32,055 bases of DNA from positions 1 through 32,055 of the forward strand of contig CALGAM010000030.1 of NCBI GenBank assembly GCA_937951935.1, written 5' to 3'. A model generated the notes under the pieces. That model had not been told where the DNA came from and did no database searches. It saw only the letters and a list, made by a program, of their open reading frames with translations. Within the stretch, counting starts at the first letter, position 1, and each line of letters starts with the position of its first letter. Source of the stretch: an uncultured Micromonospora sp. (GTDB taxonomy: Bacteria; Actinomycetota; Actinomycetes; Mycobacteriales; Micromonosporaceae). Made by a program: the position numbers and the translations under genes. Below are positions 24,054-30,580 of this stretch, piece by piece.

Positions 24054-24087
24054 CTGACCGAACGGTCAGATCTTGACCGATCGGTCA
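24054..24087. promoter_or_regulatory. Two TetR operators
   Basis: Operator 1 is CTGACCG-AA-CGGTCAG (24054-24069), operator 2 is TGACCGATCGGTCA (24074-24087). Both are perfect palindromes sharing TGACCG arms; their centres are 19 bp apart, suiting two dimers on nearly opposite or adjacent faces. They lie directly upstream of the tetR start codon. Confidence 0.85.
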
Positions 24088-24187
24088 GACTGTGAGGCGG
24101 GCAACGTGTCGGGGCCCCGGCCACGCGCGCCCGGTCGGTGATCAGGAGGCCGGCCGACGACCATCGGGGCTGGTGAAGAATGGGCGG

Positions 24188-24664
24188 GTGCGCTGGAGCG
24201 TCCTCGACACCCCGATCGGTGCCCTCTCGGTGGGGGTGGACGACGCCGGGGTCTGCGGTGTGCGCTTCGGGCCGGTCGAGGCGGTGGCGCCCGTTTCCGA
24301 TCCCGGGCTGGCCGCGGCGATCGCCGAGTTGCGGGCGTACTTCGCCGGGGAGTTGACCGTGTTCACCGTGCCGTGGCACGTGCGGCGGGGGTCGGAGTTC
24401 GACCGCGCCGTCTGGGCCGCGCTGGCCACGATCCCGTACGGCGAGACCCGGACCTACGGAGAGATCGCGGCGGCGCTCGGCGATCCGGGTGCGGCCCGGG
24501 CGGTCGGGGCGGCCTGCAACCGCAACCCGATCCCGGTGATCGTGCCCTGCCACCGGGTGGTCGGGGCCGGCGGCAGACTGGTCGGCTTCGGCGGCGGGCT
24601 ACCCCGCAAACGCCACCTGCTCGAACTGGAGGCCCGGGTGGCCTTCCAGCGTGCCTGGGCCTGA
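24188..24664 (+). CDS. ogt: Methylated-DNA--protein-cysteine methyltransferase
   Basis: A 158-residue O6-alkylguanine repair protein. The C-terminal domain has the methyl-acceptor motif IPVIVPCHRVVG (C121), preceded by the helix-turn-helix stretch IPYGETRTYGEIAAALGDPGAARAVGAACNRNP. The N-terminal domain is short and ribonuclease-like. It removes alkyl groups from guanine by irreversible transfer to C121. I chose GTG 24188, where the protein becomes family-like (RWSVLDTPIG); AAGAAT 6 nt upstream could be the -10 box of a leaderless mRNA. GTG 24173 is an alternative; AGGAGG at 24144-24149 is too far from either. Confidence 0.93.
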   Translation: MRWSVLDTPIGALSVGVDDAGVCGVRFGPVEAVAPVSDPGLAAAIAELRAYFAGELTVFTVPWHVRRGSEFDRAVWAALATIPYGETRTYGEIAAALGDPGAARAVGAACNRNPIPVIVPCHRVVGAGGRLVGFGGGLPRKRHLLELEARVAFQRAWA

Positions 24665-24680
24665 CCTGACCTGACCTGAC
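24661..24680. repeat. Pentanucleotide repeat (CTGAC)x4
   Basis: Four exact CTGAC units overlap the ogt stop codon (TGA 24662-24664). Copy-number change would not affect the protein. Confidence 0.9.
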
Positions 24681-24754
24681 CGTCCGGCGACGCCGGGGGA
24701 ACCGCCCGTCACGTCGGGGTCCGGCGACGTCGGAGATTCTGTGACAGAAGCGAC

Positions 24755-24790
24755 GACGGGGCCGTACCGGGAATCCGGTACGGCCCCGTC
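24755..24790. terminator. Strong hairpin between ogt and ino1
   Basis: A perfect 16-bp stem (GACGGGGCCGTACCGG at 24755-24770, complement at 24775-24790) with a GAAT loop lies between convergent genes, 31 nt after the ino1 stop. No long T-tract; likely two-way terminator. Confidence 0.85.
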
Positions 24791-24821
24791 CGCCGGGTCC
24801 GTCAGCTCGGCGCCTCGCGGC

Positions 24822-25901
24822 TCAGCGCTCGATCCTGCCGGCGATGAAGTCCTCGACGGCCTGGCGGGCGTCGTGGTCGCTGTACTGCTCCGGCGGCGAC
24901 TTCATGAAGTAGCTCGACGCGGAGAGGATCGGCCCGCCGATCTTCCGGTCCAGCGCGATCTTCGCGGCCCGGATCGCGTCGATGATGACCCCGGCCGAGT
25001 TCGGCGAGTCCCAGACCTCGAGCTTCAGCTCCGCGTTCAGCGGAACGTCACCGAAGGCGCGCCCCTCCAGCCGGATGTAGGCCCACTTGCGGTCGTCCAG
25101 CCACGGCACGTGGTCGGACGGGCCGATGTGGACGTCGCTCTTGGCCATCTCGTGCGGCACCTGGGAGGTCACCGACTGGGTCTTCGAGATCTTCTTCGAG
25201 ACCAGCCGGCTGCGCTCCAGCATGTTCATGAAGTCCATGTTGCCGCCGAAGTTGAGCTGGTAGGTGCGCAGCAGCTCGACGCCGCGGTCCTCGAAGAGCT
25301 TGGCGAGGGCGCGGTGCACGATCGTCGCACCGACCTGGCTCTTGATGTCGTCACCGATGATCGGCAGCCCGGCGTCGGCGAACTTCTTCGCCCAGACCGG
25401 GTCGGAGGCGATGAAGACCGGCAGCGCGTTCACGAAGGCGCAGCCGGCGTCGATCGCCGCCTGGGCGTAGAACCGGTCGGCCTCCTCGGAACCGACCGGC
25501 AGGTACGACACCACCACGTCGACCTTGGCGTCGCGGAGCGCCTGGGCCACGTCGACCGGTTCGACGTCGGACTCCTCGACGATCTCCCGGTAGTAGTGGC
25601 CCAGACCGTCGAGGGTCGGGCCGCGCTGCACGATCACACCGGTCGGTGGTACGTCGCAGAGCTTGATGGTGTTGTTCTCGCTGGCGACGATCGCCTCCGC
25701 GAGGTCCATGCCGACCTTCTTGGCGTCGACGTCGAACGCTGCGACGAACTTCACGTCCGAGACGTGGTAGTCGCCGAAGGTCACGTGCATGAGACCCGGG
25801 ACCCGGTCCTTGGGGTCGGCATTGCGGTAGTACTCGACGCCCTGGACCAGGGACGAGGCGCAGTTACCCACACCGACGATGGCGACGCGGACGGAGCCCA
25901 T
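24822..25901 (-). CDS. ino1: Inositol-3-phosphate (myo-inositol-1-phosphate) synthase
   Basis: A 359-residue NAD-dependent enzyme of the compact actinobacterial type. The Rossmann motif VAIVGVGNCASSLVQG is at 6-21; conserved signatures include NNTIKLCDVPPTGV, SYLPVGSEEADRFYA, GDDIKSQVGATIVHR and QLNFGGNMDFMNM, with active-site lysines in RSRLVSKKISKTQSV. It isomerises glucose 6-phosphate to inositol 3-phosphate, the first step to phosphatidylinositol, phosphatidylinositol mannosides and mycothiol. ATG 25901 has AAAGGAGG upstream. padR lies 24 nt upstream in the same direction, so the pair is one operon, as in M. tuberculosis (Rv0047c-Rv0046c). Confidence 0.98.
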   Translation of the reverse strand: MGSVRVAIVGVGNCASSLVQGVEYYRNADPKDRVPGLMHVTFGDYHVSDVKFVAAFDVDAKKVGMDLAEAIVASENNTIKLCDVPPTGVIVQRGPTLDGLGHYYREIVEESDVEPVDVAQALRDAKVDVVVSYLPVGSEEADRFYAQAAIDAGCAFVNALPVFIASDPVWAKKFADAGLPIIGDDIKSQVGATIVHRALAKLFEDRGVELLRTYQLNFGGNMDFMNMLERSRLVSKKISKTQSVTSQVPHEMAKSDVHIGPSDHVPWLDDRKWAYIRLEGRAFGDVPLNAELKLEVWDSPNSAGVIIDAIRAAKIALDRKIGGPILSASSYFMKSPPEQYSDHDARQAVEDFIAGRIER

Positions 25902-25925
25902 CGCTGTTGCCTCCTTTGCTGTTCA

Positions 25926-26600
25926 TCACGGCTGCTCCGGCTCATTCCTGGACTGCCCAGGCGGAGGCGGGATGTTCTCTACTGACGACCCCGGGTCGGT
26001 GCCCGGGCGGCCCGGGTCGGTGCCCGGGGTGGACCCCGCCGGGGTCCGGCCGGAGCGCTCGTTGGCGATGAGCTCCTCCAGCCAACGCACCTCGCGCTCG
26101 CAGGCGTCGAGGCCATGACGCTGCAGTTCGAGCGTGTACGCGTCGAGCCGTTCGGCCGCACGGCTCAACACGTCGCGCAGTCCTTCGCGGCGCTCCTCGA
26201 CCTTGCGACGTCGGCCCTCCAGGATGCGGAGCCGGGTCGCCCGGTCGGTGCGGGCGAAGAACGCGAAGTGGACCCCGAAGCCGGTGTCCTCGTAGGTCTC
26301 CGGGCCGGTCTGGGCGATCAGCTCGGCGAAGCGCTCCTTGCCCTCTGCGGTGATCTTGTAGACGACCCGGCCTCGTCGGCTGGTCAGTGCCGGGACCTCC
26401 TCGGCGGTCGCCGGCGTCTGGCCCGCCTCGGTGATCCAACCGGCCGCCTGCAGTCGCCGCAGTGTCGGGTACAGCGAGCCGTAGCTGATCGCCGCCCGGA
26501 TCGCCCCGAGCTTGGCTACGAGCTCCTTGCGGAGCTCGTAGCCGTGCATCGGGGACTCCTGCAGCAGACCGAGAATGGCGAGCTCGAGCACCGCGCCCAC
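25926..26600 (-). CDS. PadR-family transcriptional regulator
   Basis: A 224-residue regulator. The winged helix starts at LELAILGLLQESPMHGYELRKEL and contains ISYGSLYPTLRRLQAAGWI, the PadR signature; a C-terminal helical dimerisation arm follows (about 105-190), then an Asp/Pro/Gly-rich tail with repeats of TPGTDPGRPGTDPG. GTG 26600 is used; GTG 26591, with GGGAG 8 nt upstream, is equally possible. It is co-transcribed with ino1, and the perfect palindrome at 26657-26679 overlaps its promoter. It is therefore a likely autorepressor controlling inositol synthesis. The tail length is unusual for PadR. Confidence 0.93.
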   Translation of the reverse strand: MGAVLELAILGLLQESPMHGYELRKELVAKLGAIRAAISYGSLYPTLRRLQAAGWITEAGQTPATAEEVPALTSRRGRVVYKITAEGKERFAELIAQTGPETYEDTGFGVHFAFFARTDRATRLRILEGRRRKVEERREGLRDVLSRAAERLDAYTLELQRHGLDACEREVRWLEELIANERSGRTPAGSTPGTDPGRPGTDPGSSVENIPPPPGQSRNEPEQP

Positions 26601-26656
26601 TCCCTCTCGCCCTCCGCAGGATCCTGGCGGCCGTCGTTCCGGCCCTGGTGCCGGCC

Positions 26657-26688
26657 CGATGTATCGGTCCGATACATCGCACCGTAAA
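26657..26688 (-). promoter_or_regulatory. padR-ino1 promoter with PadR operator
   Basis: On the minus strand TTTACG (26683-26688) and GATACA (26660-26665) form a -35/-10 pair with a 17-bp spacer. The perfect inverted repeat CGATGTATCG, 3 nt, CGATACATCG (26657-26679), containing the ATGT...ACAT arms typical of PadR sites, covers the -10 box and most of the spacer. Bound PadR would block RNA polymerase. Confidence 0.85.
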
Positions 26689-26775
26689 CCCTCGGAGCCG
26701 GCGAGGCAAACCCTTCCCCCGGATTGATGTCAACTACGTTGTGTGACGGCGGTCGCCACTCGCCACCGGAGCGCG

Positions 26776-26781
26776 TACTCT
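26776..26781 (+). promoter_or_regulatory. -10 box of the leaderless DUF5318 gene
   Basis: TACTCT lies 7 nt before the ATG at 26789 with no ribosome site, indicating a leaderless transcript. Confidence 0.65.
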
Positions 26782-26788
26782 TTCCCGC

Positions 26789-27268
26789 ATGCGTACGCAG
26801 CGACAGGTCGTCGACTACTCGCTACAGAGGCGGGCGCTGCTGCGCGAGGTGCATTCGGGTCGGGTGAGCAGGTACGAGGTCTGTGACGCCTCGCCGTACC
26901 TGAAGAGCGCTGCCCGGTTCCACGGCGAGCCGACCGAGATCCTCTGTCCGGTCTGCCGCCGGGAGAACCTCACCCACGTGCACTACATTTACGGCGATGA
27001 GCTCAGGCAGTCGGCCGGCCAGGCCCGTACCCGGGCCGAGCTGTCGATGCTGGCGATGACGCTGCGTGAGTTTCAGGTGTACGTGGTGGAGGTGTGTCGC
27101 GGTTGCGACTGGAACCATCTCGTCGAGCAGTACCTGCTCGGCCGGGACGGCCTCTCCGACGACGAGGCGGGCGCCGGTGACGGGCAGGCGGACGGGGCGG
27201 CGGTGGCGACCTCGGCGATGACCGCCGACGGCTCGACCGTCCGCCGAAGGCGCGAGGCGGGGCGGTGA
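26789..27268 (+). CDS. DUF5318 zinc-ribbon protein
   Basis: A 159-residue protein of the actinobacterial DUF5318 type (Rv0049 position). The conserved part (1-125) contains two Cys pairs, CPVC (C53, C56) and CRGC (C103, C106), spaced for a zinc ribbon, with LTHVHYIYGDELRQSAGQARTR between them and WNHLVEQYLLG after. The last 35 residues are a variable Ala/Asp/Arg-rich tail. It lies between padR (divergent) and the class A PBP, the same order as in M. tuberculosis (Rv0047c, Rv0049, Rv0050 ponA1). Function unknown; the constant link to a PBP suggests an envelope or regulatory role. Confidence 0.88.
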   Translation: MRTQRQVVDYSLQRRALLREVHSGRVSRYEVCDASPYLKSAARFHGEPTEILCPVCRRENLTHVHYIYGDELRQSAGQARTRAELSMLAMTLREFQVYVVEVCRGCDWNHLVEQYLLGRDGLSDDEAGAGDGQADGAAVATSAMTADGSTVRRRREAGR

Positions 27269-27468
27269 CCATGGCTCGTCTCCCCGATCCCCGGACTCCT
27301 CGGCTCGGGCGGGACGAGTTTCACCCGACGAAAAGGATGAATCCGATTATTTCCGGTGTTACGCCACCCACGCTCTCGCGTGTCCGACTCTGGAAGTGGC
27401 GTGTTCTAGCTCACGGCAACCCGGTGGGGACGGCGACGTCCCGCACCGCGACCGGCAGGGTGTGACGA

Positions 27469-30435
27469 ATGAACTCGTACGGCGATCCTAGTTCCGCGCG
27501 CGGTCGGGCCTCGTTCCCGGGCGCGAACGGTGACCACGGGGGAGCAACGGACGATCCATACCAGCGCCCGCCCTGGGACGACCAGGCCGCGAGCGGCCGC
27601 TCCTACGCCGGAGACGGCGCCGGTTGGTCCGCCGACGGCGGCCGGGCCGGGTCCGCCTCGGCCCGGGCCAGCGTGAGTGGGCGTGCCTCGACGGGCCGGG
27701 CCACACCACCGGGCCGGGCCAGCGGGGTGGGTCGGGCGTCACCCGTCTCGCCCGCCTCCGGGTCGGCGTCGGTCGGTTCCGCCTCGGGGTCGGCGTCGGT
27801 CGGCTCGGCCTCCTCCGGCCGGGCCCGGGTCGGCGGACGGGCCGGGGTCGGCAGTGCGTCGGTGCCCACCGCGACGGGCACCGGCGGCGAGTACGGTGCG
27901 GGCCGCTCCGCCGGACGGGCCTCCGCCGGGCGGGCGAGCGTCGCGGCGGCGTCGGTGAGCGGCGCGGGCGCCGGTGGTGCCGCGGGCCGGGCGACGGTCG
28001 GCCGGGCGGCGGTCCCGGTCTCCCCGGCCGGGCCGAGTGCCTCCGGCGGTTCCGGAGGGTCCAGGGGCCCCGGCGGCCCGACCGGTCCCGGACGCCGGGG
28101 ACGGCGCGGCGCCGCGGATGACCCGGACTCGGCCGCGGCGCGACGGGCGAAGAAGCGCCGGCGTGTGAACATCCTCATCGCCGCCTTCGCGGTCTTCATC
28201 ATCCTGACCGGTGGCGGCGTGGTCGGGGTGACCTGGTACTCGACCAAGATGGTGATGCCGGACGAGCTTCCGGTGCCGCTGGCCACGACGGTCTACGCCA
28301 GCAACAACAAGAACGTCATCGCCAAGCTGGGCGAGCAGAACCGGCAGATCGTTCCCATCAGCCAGATCCCGGAGCACGTCCAGCACGCGGTGGTCTCGGC
28401 CGAGGACCGGAAGTTCTACGACCACGACGGCGTGGACTACATCGGCATCGCCCGGGCCGCGTGGAACAACTTCACCGGCGGAAGCAAGCAGGGTGCCTCG
28501 ACCATCACCCAGCAGTACGCGCGCAACGCGTACGAGAACCTGCAGGACGACAGCTACCAGCGCAAGCTCAAGGAGGCGATCCTCGCCTCGAAGCTGAACG
28601 ACCAGTTCAGCAAGGAGGAAATCCTCCAGCACTACCTCAACATCGTCTACTTCGGCCGGGGCGCCTACGGCATCGAGGTCGCCGCGCAGACGTACTTCGG
28701 CAAGTCCGCGAAGGATCTGACGGTGGCCGAGGGGGCGGTGCTGGCCGCGCTGATCAAGCAGCCGGAGCCGGACCGGAACACCGGGCACAAGGGCTACGAC
28801 CCGGCGGACAACCCCGAGGCGGCCAGGGACCGGTGGGAGTACGTCCTCAACGGCATGGTCGAGAAGAAGTGGCTCTCGCCGGAGGAGCGGGCCGCGCTGC
28901 AGTACCCGAAGGTGAAGCCGAGGAAGAACGCCAACGAGGCGTTCGGCGTCGGGACCCCGCGCGGTAACGTCATCAACTACGTCAAGTCCGAGATGGCCGC
29001 GATGGGGATCTGCACCCTCGGCCAGGCGGAGCCGAACGGCAAGCCGAACTGCTCCGAGGCGCTGCGCGACGGCGGGTACCGGATCAAGACCACGATCGAC
29101 TGGGACATGCAGATGGCGGCCGAGAACGCCGCCCAGCGCAAGGCCGGATCGGAGATCAAGGGCCAGCCGTCGAACCTGATGGCCGCGCTGGTCGCCGTCG
29201 AGCCCAAGACCGGGCGGGTGCTGGCCTACTACGGCGGCGACAGCGGCGCGGACATCGACTACGCCGGCCAGAACATGGTCAACGGCTACCTGAGCGGCGG
29301 TCATCCGCCGGGGTCGAGCTTCAAGGTCTACACCCTGGCCGCGGCGATCGAGGCGGGCATCGCCGTCGACTCGCACTGGAAGACCGAGAACTACACGGTG
29401 CCGGGGACCGAGATCAAGGTGGTCAACGCCGGCCGCAACGCCCAGTGCAAGAACTGGTGCACCCTGGAGTACTCCACGATCCAGTCGTTCAACGTGCCCT
29501 TCTACCACATCACGGAGCAGATCGGCGCGGACAAGGTCCTCGGGATGGCGAAGGCCGCCGGCGTCACCCGGATGTGGGACACCAAGAACAACCCGCCGAA
29601 GTCCTACGACCTGACCAAGGAGGACCCGGACAAGCTCACGCCGGACCCGTTCTTCAACGTGATCGCGTACGGCCAGTACCCGATCACGGTGCTCGACCAC
29701 GCCAACGGCCTGGCGACGCTGGCCAACGGCGGCGTGTACAACAAGGCCCACTTCATCCTCTCGATCGAGCAGCAGGACAGGGAAACCGGCAAGTGGAAGC
29801 GGATCAACGGTGAGAAGCTCAACCCGAAGCGGCGGATCAAGAAGGAGGTGGCCGACGAGGTCACCGGGGTGCTGAAGAAGCTCCCCGCCGTCCAGCTCGG
29901 CGGCCGCCAGGCGGCCGGCAAGACCGGTACCTGGGAGTACAACAAGACCAAGTTCAACGCGCACGCCTGGATGGTCGGCTACACACCCCAGCTCGCCACC
30001 GCGGTCTGGGTGGGCAGCAAGGATCCCAAGCGACCGGAGATCAAGGACAAGTACGGCGCCAACATCAACGGTTCCGGCCTGCCGGCCAGCATCTGGAACC
30101 GGTTCATGAAGGAGGCGCTCCGGGGCGAGCCCGCGCTCCCGCTTCCGGACGCCAAGTACATCGGTGACAAGAACGCCGGCAACGGTGAGGAGCCGGTTCA
30201 GACACCGACCGAGCCGACGGACCCGACGCATCCCACGAACCCCGGCAACCCGGGTGGACCGGGTAACCCGGGTACCTGCACCAACCCGTTGCTCTGCCCG
30301 CCGGGCGACGGGCCGGGTGGTCCGGGCGGACCCGGTGGCCCGGGCGGACCGGGTGGTCCGGGTGACCCGGGCGGACCCGGGCCGGGCACCGGGCCCACAC
30401 CGGGCGGAAACAACAACCGCGGCGTGGGTGACTAG
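27469..30435 (+). CDS. ponA: Bifunctional class A penicillin-binding protein (PonA1-like)
   Basis: A 988-residue bifunctional wall polymerase. Residues 1-230 are a cytoplasmic low-complexity region (Gly/Ala/Ser/Arg, many GRAS-like units) ending in RRAKKRRR; the membrane anchor is at about 233-257. The GT51 transglycosylase (about 285-460) has the catalytic E312 in SAEDRKFYDHDG and GASTITQQYARN. The transpeptidase (about 560-850) has S616-x-x-K619 in PGSSFK, S673-F-N and K818-T-G. Cysteines in QCKNWC and in the tail (TCTNPLLC) may form disulfides. The C-terminus is a Pro/Gly-rich, PGGPGGPGG tail. ATG 27469 has only a weak AGGG ribosome site. It polymerises and crosslinks peptidoglycan from lipid II supplied by MurJ. 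Confidence 0.97.
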   Translation: MNSYGDPSSARGRASFPGANGDHGGATDDPYQRPPWDDQAASGRSYAGDGAGWSADGGRAGSASARASVSGRASTGRATPPGRASGVGRASPVSPASGSASVGSASGSASVGSASSGRARVGGRAGVGSASVPTATGTGGEYGAGRSAGRASAGRASVAAASVSGAGAGGAAGRATVGRAAVPVSPAGPSASGGSGGSRGPGGPTGPGRRGRRGAADDPDSAAARRAKKRRRVNILIAAFAVFIILTGGGVVGVTWYSTKMVMPDELPVPLATTVYASNNKNVIAKLGEQNRQIVPISQIPEHVQHAVVSAEDRKFYDHDGVDYIGIARAAWNNFTGGSKQGASTITQQYARNAYENLQDDSYQRKLKEAILASKLNDQFSKEEILQHYLNIVYFGRGAYGIEVAAQTYFGKSAKDLTVAEGAVLAALIKQPEPDRNTGHKGYDPADNPEAARDRWEYVLNGMVEKKWLSPEERAALQYPKVKPRKNANEAFGVGTPRGNVINYVKSEMAAMGICTLGQAEPNGKPNCSEALRDGGYRIKTTIDWDMQMAAENAAQRKAGSEIKGQPSNLMAALVAVEPKTGRVLAYYGGDSGADIDYAGQNMVNGYLSGGHPPGSSFKVYTLAAAIEAGIAVDSHWKTENYTVPGTEIKVVNAGRNAQCKNWCTLEYSTIQSFNVPFYHITEQIGADKVLGMAKAAGVTRMWDTKNNPPKSYDLTKEDPDKLTPDPFFNVIAYGQYPITVLDHANGLATLANGGVYNKAHFILSIEQQDRETGKWKRINGEKLNPKRRIKKEVADEVTGVLKKLPAVQLGGRQAAGKTGTWEYNKTKFNAHAWMVGYTPQLATAVWVGSKDPKRPEIKDKYGANINGSGLPASIWNRFMKEALRGEPALPLPDAKYIGDKNAGNGEEPVQTPTEPTDPTHPTNPGNPGGPGNPGTCTNPLLCPPGDGPGGPGGPGGPGGPGGPGDPGGPGPGTGPTPGGNNNRGVGD
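27754..27807 (+). repeat. Two tandem 27-bp units in the PBP N-terminus
   Basis: Units 27754-27780 and 27781-27807 differ at three positions and both code for ASGSASVGS. They sit in the cytoplasmic low-complexity region of the PBP. Confidence 0.85.
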
Positions 30436-30465
30436 CCGCTCGCCGGGAGCCGGTAGAGATCGATG

Positions 30466-30509
30466 AACGCCGTCAGCGGTCGGGGCCACCCGACCGCTGA
30501 CGGCGTTTT
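30466..30509 (+). terminator. Rho-independent terminator after the PBP gene
   Basis: A 19-bp perfect stem (30466-30484 with 30489-30507) and a 4-nt loop overlap and lead into TTTT (30506-30509). It starts 31 nt after the PBP stop and is one of the strongest terminators in the window. Confidence 0.92.
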
Positions 30510-30580
30510 CCGTACCCTTCGCGGACACGACCGCAACCGGGCCAGACGGAACCGGGTTCGGTACGGCAGGATGCCTTCTC

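Noticed and set aside
24661..24680. (CTGAC)x4 as a phase-variation repeat
   Set aside because: It starts at the ogt stop codon, so changes in copy number would not switch any frame.
25781..25793. GGTCACGTGCATG inside ino1 as a possible parS
   Set aside because: Only the TCACGTG core matches, inside conserved coding sequence.
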